From positions 1 to 64,000 of the forward strand of contig NZ_VMNW02000003.1 of NCBI RefSeq assembly GCF_007713735.2: a DNA stretch of 64,000 nucleotides. Reading direction: 5' to 3'. The DNA is from Amycolatopsis acidicola (GTDB lineage: Bacteria; Actinomycetota; Actinomycetes; Mycobacteriales; Pseudonocardiaceae). This document shows positions 1 to 9,310 of this stretch, one piece after another. The position numbers were made by a program, and so were the translations under genes. Each line of letters begins with the position of its first letter. Within the stretch, counting starts at the first letter, position 1. The notes beneath the pieces were generated by a model, which saw nothing but the letters and a program-made list of their open reading frames with translations, had not been told where the DNA came from and searched no databases.

Positions 1-36
1 GCACCGAACCCCAAAACCCAGAGCGCGGGATGCGAG

Positions 37-1344
37 CTACTTCCCGACCGAGCCTTCCGTCGCCCCGCCGCCATCCGGCTTCCCAGCCGCACCGGCCGAG
101 CCAGCCGCGCCCTTGTCCGGCGCCGTCGCGTGCAGGGCGGTGGAAAGAGCCTCGGCGGTGAGCTCCACCTGCCACGGTCGCGCACCGCCCGCACGCAGCG
201 CTTCGGTGACGCCCTCGACGCTCTTGTCCTCCGGCGGCCGCCAGCAGGTGCGGCGCAAAAGGTCCGGCAGCAACAGGTTCTCCGGCGGCAGCCGGTGGTG
301 CTCCGCGATCGCATTCAACGCCGCACGGGCGGCGGCGAGGCGGGCGGCGGCATCCGGGTCCTTGTCCGCCCAGCGGTTCGCCGGGGGCGGACCGTCGTGG
401 TGCTGCGCCGGGTTCGGCAGCTCCTCACGCGGCAACGCCCGCGCGGCCTCCAGGTGCCGGAACCAGTTCGCCGTGTACCGCCGCTGCACGCGCCCACCGA
501 ACACCGGCAGCGCCTGCAACTCGGCGACGGTCTTCGGCTCCGACAGCACCGCATTGACGATCGCGCTGTCCGGCAGCACCCGGCTGGGCGCGCGGTCGCG
601 TTTGCGGGCCAGCTCGTCCCGGGCCTCCCAGAGCGCCCGGACGGCGGCGAGGCCCCGCGCGGTGCGAACCTTGTGGATACCCGAAGTGCGGCGCCACGGC
701 TCGGCGCGCGGCGCGGGCTGGGGAGCGGTGCGCACGGCTTCGAACTCCTGGCGCGCCCACTCGAGTTTGCCCTGGGCGTCGAGTTCCGCCTCGAGCTTCT
801 CGCGGAGCTGCACGAGCAGCTCGACGTCGAGAGCGGCGTAGTTGAGCCAGTCCACGGGCAAGGGCCGTTTCGACCAGTCCGCGGCGCTGTGCCCCTTTTC
901 CAGCGTGTACCCGAGCAGCCGCTCGACAAGCGTGCCCAAGGCGACGCGCTCATAACCGGCGAGACGGCCCGCCAGCTCGGTGTCGAACAGACTGGCCGGG
1001 GTGAGCCCCAGCTCGAACAGGCACGGCAGGTCCTGCGAGGCGGCGTGCAGCACCCACTCTTCGCCGTTGATGGCCTGCCGCAGGGGTTCGAGCTCGCCGT
1101 CCAGCGCGATCGGATCGATCAGGACCGTGCCGGCGCCTTCTCTGCGCAGTTGCACCAGGTACGCCTTGGGCCAGTACCGATAACCCGACGCGCGTTCGGT
1201 GTCGACCGCGATGGCCCCGGTGCCAGCGGCGAGCTTCTCGCTCGCGCGGGCCAGGTCCGTGGGGTCGGCTACCACTGGCGGGGTCCCGTCGGCCGGTTCC
1301 TTCAGCAGGATCGGTCCGGCGGGCTCGTGATCAGCGGCTTCCAC
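37..1344 (-). CDS. rnd: Ribonuclease D (DEDDy 3'-5' exonuclease with HRDC domain)
   Basis: Predicted 3'-5' exoribonuclease acting on tRNA 3' ends and other structured RNA in the cytoplasm. The exonuclease domain fills about residues 30-205: Exo I with the D-x-E pair (AVDTERASGY), Exo II (HAASQDLPCLFELG) and Exo III with the Y-x3-D pattern (NYAALDVELL). An HRDC-type helical domain follows at about 225-300 and a second helical segment at about 330-400; the tail is low-complexity Gly/Ala. Length (about 435 aa) is normal for actinobacterial homologues. The start is uncertain: I use GTG at 1344, but an in-frame TTG lies three codons upstream at 1353. It sits in the usual actinobacterial neighbourhood with DUF3000 and hemE. 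The family call is secure; the RNA substrate here is not known. Confidence 0.93.
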   Translation of the reverse strand: MEAADHEPAGPILLKEPADGTPPVVADPTDLARASEKLAAGTGAIAVDTERASGYRYWPKAYLVQLRREGAGTVLIDPIALDGELEPLRQAINGEEWVLHAASQDLPCLFELGLTPASLFDTELAGRLAGYERVALGTLVERLLGYTLEKGHSAADWSKRPLPVDWLNYAALDVELLVQLREKLEAELDAQGKLEWARQEFEAVRTAPQPAPRAEPWRRTSGIHKVRTARGLAAVRALWEARDELARKRDRAPSRVLPDSAIVNAVLSEPKTVAELQALPVFGGRVQRRYTANWFRHLEAARALPREELPNPAQHHDGPPPANRWADKDPDAAARLAAARAALNAIAEHHRLPPENLLLPDLLRRTCWRPPEDKSVEGVTEALRAGGARPWQVELTAEALSTALHATAPDKGAAGSAGAAGKPDGGGATEGSVGK

Positions 1345-1359
1345 AGCTTTCAACCCTAC

Positions 1360-1393
1360 GGGACGGGCGGACCGCGCCTGGTTAGCCCGTCCC
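1360..1393 (-). terminator. Hairpin between response regulator and RNase D
   Basis: A perfect 9-bp inverted repeat (GGGACGGGC at 1360-1368 and GCCCGTCCC at 1385-1393) with a 16-nt loop lies in the 60-bp gap between two minus-strand genes. It could end transcription of the upstream regulator. There is no T-tract, which is common in high-GC actinobacteria, so the role is inferred from position and symmetry alone. Confidence 0.45.
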
Positions 1394-1410
1394 GCAGAGC
1401 CTCGAGCGTG

Positions 1411-2127
1411 TCAGCGGATGACGCCCGCGCGCATCGCCAGCGCCACCATCTGCGCCCGGTCACCGGTGCCGAGCTTGCGCCCGATCCGGGACAGATGCGA
1501 CTTGACGGTGAGCGCGGAGAGGCTGAGCTCCTCGCCGATCTCCTTGTTGGACTGACCGTCCGCCACGAGCTGGAGAACCTCCACCTCGCGTGCGGACAGC
1601 TCCCGCGGCGTGTTGTCCGTGCCGGGGACCCTTGTCCCGGTGGCCAGCACCGGTGCCACGCTCGGGTCCGCGTACACGCCGCCCTCGAGCACCCGGCGCA
1701 CGCCGTCCGTCACCACCATGGGCGAGGCCGACTTGAGCAGGTATGCCTGGGCGCCCGCCTGGAACGCCGAACGTACGGCGTACGGGTCGTCCGAGGATGC
1801 GAGCACCACGATCCGGGGCCAGCCGTGGTTGCGAAGTTCCGTAACCAGTTCGATGCCCGAACCGTCGGGCAACCCCAGATCGAGAATCGCCAGATCACAG
1901 GGACCGGTTGCGGTCGCCCGGGCTCTGGCTTCGGCTACCGAGGCAGCCTCGTGTACTGTGCCCGCTCCCATTTGAGCGAGTCGTGCGGCAATAGCCTCCC
2001 TCAGTAACGGGTGGTCATCGACCACCAGCACGGAAAACAGCTCTTCCCGCGGGTGCGGAACCATGCTCGCCGGCAAGGCGCCGGCTGGCGTGGATCTGAC
2101 GGCCTGAGATAAGCCGACGGCAGCCAC
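1411..2127 (-). CDS. NarL/LuxR-family response regulator
   Basis: DNA-binding response regulator of about 238 aa. The receiver domain (about residues 30-150) begins with FSVLVVDDHPLL, has the phospho-acceptor Asp in LAILDLGLPDGSG and the conserved Lys in YLLKSASP. The C-terminal LuxR-type helix-turn-helix (about 175-235) contains LSAREVEVLQLVADGQSNKE. I choose GTG at 2127 because GGGAGG lies 7 nt upstream; a longer frame to 2232 has no such site. No histidine kinase gene is adjacent, so it is an orphan regulator here. A near-perfect palindrome about 150 bp upstream may be its own operator or that of another factor. Family is clear; stimulus and targets are unknown. Confidence 0.9.
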   Translation of the reverse strand: MAAVGLSQAVRSTPAGALPASMVPHPREELFSVLVVDDHPLLREAIAARLAQMGAGTVHEAASVAEARARATATGPCDLAILDLGLPDGSGIELVTELRNHGWPRIVVLASSDDPYAVRSAFQAGAQAYLLKSASPMVVTDGVRRVLEGGVYADPSVAPVLATGTRVPGTDNTPRELSAREVEVLQLVADGQSNKEIGEELSLSALTVKSHLSRIGRKLGTGDRAQMVALAMRAGVIR

Positions 2128-2590
2128 GTCACTACCTCCCTGGAGTCGGTCGTGCCCCCCGACCGGCACCGGGACTTTCGGCCAAACAGCCGCGCCAGCT
2201 CTAGACCGAAAGTGGTGTCGTCGAAGAGGCACTCTAGCCGCCCGAGAGGGTCAGCGGGGGGATCGAACGGGTATCTATCCCGATCGGGTAGTTACTAAGT
2301 GGTGTCCGTGTAGCACGAATGGGTTAATTCACGCGTAGTGGTTAACGATTCGCTCAACGAACACGATAGAGCTAGATGCCGGTACGCCGTCTGCGCGTGC
2401 ATACAGTGCGTGCATCTGCTCGTTCACCAATTTAGCCCCGCGACCACCGCTCGGGGGAGGGGCTTCACCGGATCGATGTAAGCCGTTCTCCTGGCGTTCG
2501 AACGGCCGCGCTACGCCCGTCCAGGTGGCCCATCAGAGGACGCGCGTCAGCCACTGGGGGTTCAGTGCGAATTTCCGGTTTCCGGGGAGC
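2128..2590. other. Non-coding promoter region of the response regulator
   Basis: About 460 bp with no credible gene, between the start of the regulator and the 3' end of the DUF3000 gene. It is clearly more AT-rich than its surroundings. It holds the palindrome at 2275-2291 and a direct repeat GCGTGCAT at 2395-2402 and 2408-2415. It probably carries the long promoter region of the minus-strand regulator; no sigma-70-like hexamer pair is convincing. Confidence 0.5.
2275..2291. promoter_or_regulatory. Palindrome CTATCCCGATCGGGTAG, possible operator
   Basis: A 17-nt near-perfect palindrome centred on CGATCG, with one mismatched position in each arm. It lies about 150 bp upstream of the response-regulator start codon. 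Dimeric regulators commonly bind such sites, but the factor is not known. Confidence 0.4.
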
Positions 2591-3154
2591 TCAGGAACTC
2601 TGCCGGTGCCCGAACAGCGTCACGCCGACCGGCGGCAGGCCCGCGACGCTCGACATGAGCTGGATGAACGCGTCGCCGTGCGGGCCGAGGTGCTCGTCGG
2701 ACGGGGTCCAGGACGCGCGCAGCTCCAGATCGTCGGTGCGGGACGGGCCGGAGATGTCACCGAATCGGGCGGATGAGGTCTCCGTCACAGTGCCGCCCAG
2801 CGCGGTCCACGAAGCGCCCGAGGTTTCCAGCGCGTCGGTCAGCCAGGACCAGCCGACGGCGGGCAGGAACGGGTCGGTGGCGAGTTCGCGGTCGATCTCC
2901 GCGCGGACGTAGATCACCATCCGCAGCACCCCGTTCCAGGCCTCCTGGCCTTCGGGGTCGTGCAGGAGGACCAGCCGCCCCGTCGCGGGAACGTCGGCGG
3001 GGCCGGTGACTTCACAGCTCAGCGCGTACGCCCAGGGGGCGAGACGCTGCGGAGCGCGCACCGTTTCCATGGTCATCTCCGGACGGGGCCGGACGGCCTG
3101 CAGTGCCGCGACTGCTTCACGGAACATCTCGGGTGCTTGCGTCATCGCGGTCAC
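2591..3154 (-). CDS. DUF3000 domain-containing protein
   Basis: Conserved actinobacterial protein of unknown function, 187 aa, matching the DUF3000 family as I remember it. Recognisable stretches are [18 protein letters not shown] near the N-terminus and the [19 protein letters not shown] block at mid-protein. No signal peptide, membrane segment or catalytic motif is visible, so a cytosolic location is likely. It is divergent from hemE and near rnd, the usual order in actinobacteria. GTG at 3154 is supported by TACAGT (complement of 3161-3166) exactly 6 nt upstream, which fits a leaderless transcript starting at the GTG; ATG at 3145 is the alternative. Function remains unknown. Confidence 0.85.
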   Translation of the reverse strand: MTAMTQAPEMFREAVAALQAVRPRPEMTMETVRAPQRLAPWAYALSCEVTGPADVPATGRLVLLHDPEGQEAWNGVLRMVIYVRAEIDRELATDPFLPAVGWSWLTDALETSGASWTALGGTVTETSSARFGDISGPSRTDDLELRASWTPSDEHLGPHGDAFIQLMSSVAGLPPVGVTLFGHRQSS

Positions 3155-3166
3155 GAGCCGACTGTA
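3155..3166 (-). promoter_or_regulatory. Putative -10 element of a leaderless DUF3000 transcript
   Basis: On the minus strand TACAGT (TAnnnT pattern) is followed by 6 nt and then the GTG start codon. No Shine-Dalgarno sequence is present. This spacing is the hallmark of leaderless actinobacterial promoters. Confidence 0.45.
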
Positions 3167-3240
3167 AATCCGAACGCCGGCCGGAAGGCGTAGACGCGCC
3201 GAGGAAAGCCCGCGACGGCCCGCGTGGCACGATATTTACG

Positions 3241-4320
3241 ATGGCTACTACTGCTCCGTCGCGCCGTGAAGCGGCACAGCGCGGTCTGTCGGACGCTCCC
3301 CTGCTGGTCGCCGCTCGCGGTGGCCGCCCGTCGCGGCTGCCGGTCTGGTTCATGCGGCAGGCCGGCCGCTCGCTGCCCGAGTACCGCGCGCTGCGCGAGG
3401 GCGTGCCAATGCTCAAGGCGTGCTTCGAACCGGAGCTGCTCGCCGAGATCACCCTGCAGCCCGTGCGGCGGCACGGAGTGGACGCGGCGGTGCTGTACAG
3501 CGACATCGTCGTGCCGCTCTACGCGGCCGGGATGGACATCGACCTCGTGCCCGGCACCGGCCCCGTCGTGGCCGCGCCGGTCCGCGACGCCGCCGCCATC
3601 CGCGCGCTGCCGGAGCTGCACGCCGAACAGGTCGCGGCGGTGGCCGAAGGCGTGCGCCTGCTCGTCGGGCGGCTGGACCGAACGCCGTTGATCGGTTTCG
3701 CCGGCGCGCCGTTCACGCTTGCTTCCTACCTGATCGAAGGTGGGCCGAGCCGGAACTACGAGCGCACCAAGGCGCTCATGCGCTCCGAGCCCGCGCTGTG
3801 GCACGAGCTGGCCGGCAAGCTCGCCGACATCGCGCTGACGTTCCTGCGCGCGCAGCTGGACGCTGGGGCGGACGCGGTGCAGCTGTTCGACTCCTGGGCC
3901 GGTGCGCTGTCGCTGCGCGAGTACCGCGAGTTCGTGCTGCCGCATTCGGCGAAGGTGCTGGGCGGGGTCGCCGAGTACGACGTGCCGCGGATCCACTTCG
4001 GCGTCGGCACCGGCGAACTGCTCACCGCGATGCGCGAAGCGGGCGCGGATGTCGTCGGGGTCGACTGGCGCATCCCGCTCGACGAGGCCGTGCGGCGGCT
4101 GACCGCCGACGGTGAGCCCAAGCCCGCGGTGCAGGGCAACCTGGATCCCGCGCTGCTGGGCGCTTCCTGGCCGGTGATCGAGGCCGAGGTCCGGCGGATC
4201 GCCGAGGAGGGCAGGGCCGCGGCCGGCCACATCTTCAACCTGGGCCACGGCGTGCCGCCGGGGACGGATCCCGAGGTGCTGACCCGGGTCGCCGAACTGG
4301 TGCACGAGCTCGAGCCGTGA
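3241..4320 (+). CDS. hemE: Uroporphyrinogen decarboxylase
   Basis: Decarboxylates the four acetate side chains of uroporphyrinogen III to give coproporphyrinogen III, a cytosolic step of heme synthesis. At 359 aa it has normal length. Both family signatures are present: [16 protein letters not shown] at 34-49, with arginines that bind substrate carboxylates, and [17 protein letters not shown] at 152-168; the catalytic Asp is in YSDI at about 88. ATG at 3241 is chosen because the family begins just before this point; no good ribosome site precedes it, so the transcript may be leaderless (GATATT lies 4 nt upstream). The stop overlaps the GTG of hemG by 4 nt, indicating translational coupling. 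Confidence 0.97.
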   Translation: MATTAPSRREAAQRGLSDAPLLVAARGGRPSRLPVWFMRQAGRSLPEYRALREGVPMLKACFEPELLAEITLQPVRRHGVDAAVLYSDIVVPLYAAGMDIDLVPGTGPVVAAPVRDAAAIRALPELHAEQVAAVAEGVRLLVGRLDRTPLIGFAGAPFTLASYLIEGGPSRNYERTKALMRSEPALWHELAGKLADIALTFLRAQLDAGADAVQLFDSWAGALSLREYREFVLPHSAKVLGGVAEYDVPRIHFGVGTGELLTAMREAGADVVGVDWRIPLDEAVRRLTADGEPKPAVQGNLDPALLGASWPVIEAEVRRIAEEGRAAAGHIFNLGHGVPPGTDPEVLTRVAELVHELEP

Positions 4321-5693
4321 CCAGGGTCGCGGTCGTCGGCGGCGGGGTTTCCGGGGCCACCGCGGCGTACCGGCTGCGGCAGTCGCTCGGCGGTGCCGCG
4401 GAGCTCGTCGTCTTCGAGTCTTCGGCTTCACTGGGCGGAAAACTGCGCACGGTGGAGCTCGCGGGCACCCGGTACGACGTGGGCGTGGAGGCTTTTCTCG
4501 CGCGCAGGCCGGAGGCGGTCGCGCTGATCGAGGAGATCGGCCTCGACGGCGAGCTGGCCCATCCGACGGGCGCGAAGTCGACGGTGCGGGCAGGCGGGCA
4601 GAAGGTCGCGATGCCGGGCGGCACGATGATGGGCATCCCGGGTTCGGCGGACGCGGTCGCGGGCGTGCTGTCCGAGGAGGGGCGCCGCCGCGTCGCCGCC
4701 GAACCGGAATTGCCGCCCGTGCACGTGAACGGGGATGTCGCGCTGGGCGAGTTGTTGCGCGCTCGCTTCGGCGACGAGCTGGTCGACAGGCTGGTGGACC
4801 CGTTGCTGGGCGGCGTATACGCGGGCGGGGCGGACGGGCTCGGGCTGCGCGCGACGGTGCCCGCGCTGGCGTCCGCGATCGACGCGGGAGCGCCCTCGCT
4901 GACGGCCGCGGCCGCGTCGCTGCTGCCCAGCGCGCCCAGCACGAAGCCGGTGTTCGGCACGCTGACCGGCGGGATGAGCACGCTCATCGACAGGCTGATC
5001 GAGCTGGCCAAACCGGAGATCCGGCTGAACACGTTGGTGCGCGGGCTTTCCCGCACCGCCGAAGGCTGGCGGCTCGAGCTGACCGAGGGCATCGACGACG
5101 TCGACGCGGTGATCCTCGCGGTGCCCGCGCCGGCCGCGCGCCGGTTGCTGGAGCAGGCCGCGCCCGTCGCTTCGGCCGCGCTGGGCCAGGTCGAGCTGGC
5201 GTCGATGGCGGTCGTCGGCCTCGCGTTGCCGCCCGGCACGGAGCTGCCCGCGGCGTCGGGCGTGCTGATCGGGGCCGGTGAGCGGTATCCGGACGGCAAA
5301 CCCTTGGCCGCCAAGGCGTTCACCTTCTCCAGCCGGAAATGGGCGCATCTGGACGATCCCGTGCTGCTGCGCGGTTCGGTCGGGCGGTTCGGCGAGCCCG
5401 GCGCCCTGCGCGCGGACGACGAGGAGCTGGTCCGGCTCGTGCGGGCGGATCTGGCCGAGCTGACCGGAGTGACCGCCGAGCCGATCGACGTGCACGTCCA
5501 GCGCTGGGGCGGCGGGCTGCCGCAGTACGGCGTCGGGCACGGCGAGCTCGTCGAGCGGGCCGAAAGCGCCGTGGCGGCGGTGCCCGGCCTGGCCATCGCG
5601 GGCGCGGCGCTGCACGGGGTCGGCGTGCCGGCCTGTATCGCGACGGCGACCGAGGCCGCGAGCCGCATCACCTCGGAGCTGCGGCGGCACTGA
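4317..5693 (+). CDS. hemG: Coproporphyrinogen III / protoporphyrinogen oxidase (HemY/CgoX type)
   Basis: FAD-dependent oxidase of 458 aa that removes six electrons from the porphyrinogen. In organisms with hemQ the expected substrate is coproporphyrinogen III (CgoX, also called HemY). The N-terminus has the Rossmann FAD motif [17 protein letters not shown]. The C-terminal FAD-contact region is visible as [18 protein letters not shown]. The GTG start overlaps the hemE stop codon (GTGA). Direction and spacing put it in one operon with hemE and hemQ. Substrate choice is inferred from hemQ rather than read from the protein. Confidence 0.95.
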   Translation: MTRVAVVGGGVSGATAAYRLRQSLGGAAELVVFESSASLGGKLRTVELAGTRYDVGVEAFLARRPEAVALIEEIGLDGELAHPTGAKSTVRAGGQKVAMPGGTMMGIPGSADAVAGVLSEEGRRRVAAEPELPPVHVNGDVALGELLRARFGDELVDRLVDPLLGGVYAGGADGLGLRATVPALASAIDAGAPSLTAAAASLLPSAPSTKPVFGTLTGGMSTLIDRLIELAKPEIRLNTLVRGLSRTAEGWRLELTEGIDDVDAVILAVPAPAARRLLEQAAPVASAALGQVELASMAVVGLALPPGTELPAASGVLIGAGERYPDGKPLAAKAFTFSSRKWAHLDDPVLLRGSVGRFGEPGALRADDEELVRLVRADLAELTGVTAEPIDVHVQRWGGGLPQYGVGHGELVERAESAVAAVPGLAIAGAALHGVGVPACIATATEAASRITSELRRH

Positions 5694-5712
5694 GTAGTGC
5701 CAAGATGGGGTC

Positions 5713-6405
5713 ATGGCGCGCCTCAACTACTCCGAGCTGAACAACAGCATTCGTTACACCGCCTGGTCCGTGTTCCGGGTCGAGCAGGGCAAGCTCCCCG
5801 AAGACCGCGGTGCCGTCACGAGCGAGACCACCGAGTACCTCGACGCGCTCGAGGGCAAGGGTGTCGTCGTGCGCGGGGTGTACGACGTGTCGGCCCTGCG
5901 CGCCGACGCGGACTACATGATCTGGTGGCACGCCGAAGAGGTCGAGCAGGTGCAGGCCGCGTACACCGGTTTCCGGCACACGCCGCTGGGCCGCGTCTCG
6001 GTGCCGGTGTGGAGCCAGTTCGCGCTGCACCGCGAGGCGGAGTTCAACAAGAGCCACATCCCGGCGTTCCTGGCAGGTGAAGAGGCCCGCAAGTACATCT
6101 GCGTGTACCCGTTCGTCCGCTCGTACGAGTGGTACCTGCTGCCGGACGACGAGCGCCGCAAGCTGCTCGCGGAGCACGGCAAGATGGCGCGCGACTACCC
6201 GGACGTGCGGGCCAACACGGTCGCCTCGTTCGCGCTCGGCGACTACGAGTGGATCCTCGCCTTCGAGGCCGACGAGCTGCACCGGATCGTGGACCTCATG
6301 CGGCACCTGCGCGGCAGTGAGACGCGGCGGCACGTGCGCGAGGAGATCCCGTTCTACACCGGGACGAAGGTGCCCCCTGCCGAGCTGATCGCCGCCCTGC
6401 CGTAG
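5713..6405 (+). CDS. hemQ: Coproheme decarboxylase HemQ (chlorite dismutase-like fold)
   Basis: Final enzyme of the coproporphyrin-dependent heme pathway: hydrogen-peroxide-dependent decarboxylation of the two propionates of coproheme to give heme b. At 230 aa it has the usual actinobacterial length. The start [20 protein letters not shown], the segment [14 protein letters not shown] and the C-terminal block with EIPFYTG are typical of HemQ as I know the family. It lies 19 nt after hemG, so the operon holds three of the late heme genes. hemH and hemA/B/C/D are not in this window. Confidence 0.95.
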   Translation: MARLNYSELNNSIRYTAWSVFRVEQGKLPEDRGAVTSETTEYLDALEGKGVVVRGVYDVSALRADADYMIWWHAEEVEQVQAAYTGFRHTPLGRVSVPVWSQFALHREAEFNKSHIPAFLAGEEARKYICVYPFVRSYEWYLLPDDERRKLLAEHGKMARDYPDVRANTVASFALGDYEWILAFEADELHRIVDLMRHLRGSETRRHVREEIPFYTGTKVPPAELIAALP

Positions 6406-7742
6406 TGCTCGGCGAACTGTGGCGGTCGCTGACCGGGGACGAACTCCGGCCGGGCGCCGCGGTCATCGAGGGCGGCGAGGCCGTGCTGCCCGGCCCGTTC
6501 CGGGTCGCGGCGGCGGCCTCGGCGAGTATCGCCGCGGCCACGCTCGCGGCCGGCGAGTTGTTGCGCCTCAACGGGATCGAGCCCGGCACGGTGTCCGTGG
6601 ACACCCGGCACGCGGCGGCCGCGTTCCGCAGCGAGCAGTACGTGCGGGTGGACGGCGAAGCGCCGCCCGGCGTGTGGGGCGGGCTCTCGGGCGACTACCG
6701 CGCGGCTGACGGCTGGGTGAAGCTGCATTGCAACTACCCCAAGCACAACGCGGCGGCGCGGCGCGCGCTCGGGATCCCGGACAGCGCGGACGCCGCGGCC
6801 GAGGCCGTCGCGAAGCGGACGGCGTGGGACGTGCAGGAGGCCGTCGTCGAGGCGGGTGGCGCGGCCGCGGCTATGCGCACCCGCGACGAGTGGCTGGCCC
6901 ACCCGCAGGGACAGGCGCTCGCGGACGCGCCGCTGGTGGAGTTCACGCCGATCGCGCACTCCCCGGCCCGCCCACTGTCCACTTCGGACAGGCCGCTCGG
7001 CGGAGTCCGGGTGCTGGAGCTGACGCACGTGATCGCGGGCCCGGTCGCCGGGCGGGCACTGGCCGCGCACGGCGCCGACGTGCTGCAGATCGGCGCGGCG
7101 CACCTGCCAAGGCTGCGGACGCTGGACATCGACACCGGGCTCGGCAAACGGTCCGCCTTCGTCGATCTCCGCACCGGCGAAGGCAGGGCGCGGCTGTGGC
7201 GGTTGATCGCCGAGGCGGACGTGCTGCTGCAGTCGTACCGGCCAGGAGCGTTGGCGGCGCTCGGGTTCACGCCGGAGAAGCTCGCCGAAGCACGCCCGGG
7301 GATCGTGCTCGTGGAACTCGACGCCTACGGCTGGAGCGGCCCGTGGGCACGGCGGCGGGGCTTCGACAGCCTGGTGCAGATGGCTTCCGGGATCGCGGCG
7401 GAGACGGCGGTAGACAAGCCGCGCCCGTTGCCCGCTCAGGCGCTGGACCACGCGACGGGCTGGCTCGCCGCGGCCGCGGCGATGACGGGGCTGCGCAGGC
7501 GTGCCGCCGAGGGCGGCTCCTACCGCGCCCTGCTCGCGCTGGCGAGCACGGGGCGTTGGCTGGATTCCTTGGGACGCAAGGAGAATACGACCGAGGAGCT
7601 GGACACGACCGGCCTGTTCGACGAGCTCGACAGCCCGTTCGGGCGGCTCACCCACGTCCGGGTGCCGGGGACCTTGCCCGGGGCGAACCCGTTCTGGGCA
7701 CAAGGTTCACCGTTGCCGGGTGAGGACACCGCGGAATTCTGA
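6405..7742 (+). CDS. CoA-transferase family III (CaiB/BaiF-like) protein
   Basis: 445-aa protein with the CaiB/BaiF fold, which moves CoA between acyl groups. The clearest block is the second half: PLGGVRVLELTHVIAGPVAGR, then the CoA-binding region and WSGPWARRRGFDSLVQMASG. The first 190 residues look like a divergent additional CoA-transferase half, making it longer than a minimal subunit. The GTG start overlaps the hemQ stop by one base, so it is probably co-transcribed with heme genes. There is no metabolic link that I can name. Substrate is unknown, and a non-catalytic role cannot be excluded. Confidence 0.8.
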   Translation: MLGELWRSLTGDELRPGAAVIEGGEAVLPGPFRVAAAASASIAAATLAAGELLRLNGIEPGTVSVDTRHAAAAFRSEQYVRVDGEAPPGVWGGLSGDYRAADGWVKLHCNYPKHNAAARRALGIPDSADAAAEAVAKRTAWDVQEAVVEAGGAAAAMRTRDEWLAHPQGQALADAPLVEFTPIAHSPARPLSTSDRPLGGVRVLELTHVIAGPVAGRALAAHGADVLQIGAAHLPRLRTLDIDTGLGKRSAFVDLRTGEGRARLWRLIAEADVLLQSYRPGALAALGFTPEKLAEARPGIVLVELDAYGWSGPWARRRGFDSLVQMASGIAAETAVDKPRPLPAQALDHATGWLAAAAAMTGLRRRAAEGGSYRALLALASTGRWLDSLGRKENTTEELDTTGLFDELDSPFGRLTHVRVPGTLPGANPFWAQGSPLPGEDTAEF

Positions 7743-7757
7743 CGGTTTCCTGCGCTG

Positions 7758-8873
7758 ATGAGCTTGCACACCGACATGCCCACGCCGGCGCAGGTCACGC
7801 GGTTGCTGACCACGCGGTCGCCGGTCGCGGTCTCGCTGTACCTGCCGACCCAGCCGGAGGGACCGGGCGACGGGGAGCGCATCGACCTGAAGAACCTCGC
7901 GGGCGAAGCGGGGGCCCAGCTGCGTGAGGGCGACGCGGGCCGGGACGAGCTGGCCTCCGTCGAGGAACAGCTGGCGGACCTCGTGGAGGACGACGAGTTC
8001 TGGCGTTTCCAGGCGCGCAGCCTGGCCGTGTTCGTGACCCCGGCGGGGCTCACGACGTTCCGGCTGCCCAACCAGCTCAGCCGCTCGGTGGAGGTCTCCG
8101 ACCGGTTCCACGTCAAGCCGCTGCTTCGCGCGCTGACCTTCACCCAGGCGGCGTTCGTCCTGGAGCTGGCGCAGGGTTCGGTGCGGCTGCTGGAGGTGGT
8201 GCCCGAGCTGCGCCCGGCGGAGGTGGCCGTGCCGGGCCTGCCGACGGACGTGGCGAGCGCGGTGGGGAAGTCCTCGATCGCCGACCGCGCGCCGGTCGGG
8301 CGGTTGCAGGGGAGCGAGGGACAGAAGGTCCGGATGCGGCAGTACGCCCGCCAGGTGGACCAGGCGATCCGGCCCATCCTCGCCGGGCAGGCCGTGCCGC
8401 TGATCCTGGCCGCGGTGGAGCCGCTGGACGGGATCTTCCGTTCGGTCTGCAGCTATCCGCATCTCGCGCCGACGACGATTTCGCCCAGCGGAGGCGACAC
8501 CCAGCTGATCGAGAACGCCCGGCGCGTCCTCGACGAAGTGCACGCCGGGGAGCTTCGGGAAGCGCGGGAGCTGTTCGAGCAGCGGACCTCGCAGGGCCGC
8601 ACTGTCACCGACACCGCCGATGTCGCGCGGTTCGCCACGGCAGGCGCCGTCGGCACTCTGTTCGTGGACATCGACGCGACGGTTTCCGGGCTCGTGGACG
8701 AGCAGACCGGGGAGATCGAGTTCCGCGAAGGGGATTCGGTGGACTACGGCGTTTTGGACGAGATCGCCCGCCGGGTGTGGCTCACGGGCGGGCGGATACT
8801 CGCCGTCCGCCGGGAGGACGTCCCGGGCGGCGGCGAGACGGCCGCGATCCTGCGGTTCGCGCCCGGCGCTTGA
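7758..8873 (+). CDS. Bacterial aeRF1-like (baeRF) domain protein, hypothetical
   Basis: 371-aa cytosolic protein without signal or membrane segments. The opening (LTTRSPVAVSLYLPTQPEG), the middle VFVTPAGLTTFRLPN and the C-terminal alpha/beta domain with VGTLFVDIDATVSG and a VWLTGGRILAVR segment resemble the bacterial homologues of archaeo-eukaryotic release factor eRF1, which are proposed to act on ribosomes. This is recognition by layout, not by a single diagnostic motif. It is 15 nt after the CaiB-like gene and converges on msrB with a 4-nt gap, so it is the last gene of the hem-containing unit. The molecular role is unproven. Confidence 0.6.
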   Translation: MSLHTDMPTPAQVTRLLTTRSPVAVSLYLPTQPEGPGDGERIDLKNLAGEAGAQLREGDAGRDELASVEEQLADLVEDDEFWRFQARSLAVFVTPAGLTTFRLPNQLSRSVEVSDRFHVKPLLRALTFTQAAFVLELAQGSVRLLEVVPELRPAEVAVPGLPTDVASAVGKSSIADRAPVGRLQGSEGQKVRMRQYARQVDQAIRPILAGQAVPLILAAVEPLDGIFRSVCSYPHLAPTTISPSGGDTQLIENARRVLDEVHAGELREARELFEQRTSQGRTVTDTADVARFATAGAVGTLFVDIDATVSGLVDEQTGEIEFREGDSVDYGVLDEIARRVWLTGGRILAVRREDVPGGGETAAILRFAPGA

Positions 8874-8877
8874 GCGC

Positions 8878-9300
8878 TCAGTCCTTCGGGACCAGCTTCA
8901 TGGCGATCGAGTTGATGCAGTAGCGCTGGTCGGTGGGCGTGGCGTAGCCCTCGCCCTCGAAGACGTGGCCGAGGTGGCTGTGGCAGTTCGCGCACAGCAC
9001 CTCCTTGCGCACCATGCCGAGCGAACGGTCTTCACGGATGACGACGGCGTCGCTGTCGGCCGGGTCGAAGAAGGACGGCCACCCGCAGTGGCTCTCGAAC
9101 TTGGTGTCGCTCGAGAAAAGCTCGGCCCCGCAGGCGCGGCACTCGTAGACGCCCTCGGTCTTGGTTTCGTTGTACTCGCCGGTGAACGGGCGCTCGGTGG
9201 CCGCCTTGCGGAGCACCGCGTACTCCTCGGGGGCCAGTTGCTCCCGCCACTCCTGGTCCGACTTGACCACTTTGGGCGCGGTTCCGGTGACAGGTTCCAT
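8878..9300 (-). CDS. msrB: Peptide-methionine (R)-S-oxide reductase
   Basis: Repairs oxidised proteins by reducing the R epimer of methionine sulfoxide, using thioredoxin. At 140 aa it is a single MsrB domain. It carries both zinc-binding CxxC pairs (CRACG and CANCHSHLGHVF) and the catalytic cysteine near the C-terminus in RYCINSIAMKL. No signal peptide is seen, so it acts in the cytoplasm. It lies 4 nt from the 3' end of the convergent baeRF-like gene. The gene downstream of it in the opposite orientation has no functional link. Confidence 0.96.
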   Translation of the reverse strand: MEPVTGTAPKVVKSDQEWREQLAPEEYAVLRKAATERPFTGEYNETKTEGVYECRACGAELFSSDTKFESHCGWPSFFDPADSDAVVIREDRSLGMVRKEVLCANCHSHLGHVFEGEGYATPTDQRYCINSIAMKLVPKD

Positions 9301-9310
9301 GCGGCCGAGT

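Noticed and set aside
4235-5671. 478-codon minus-strand frame opposite hemG
   Set aside because: Ser/Thr/Pro/Arg-rich composition without motifs; the plus strand carries a clear FAD oxidase.
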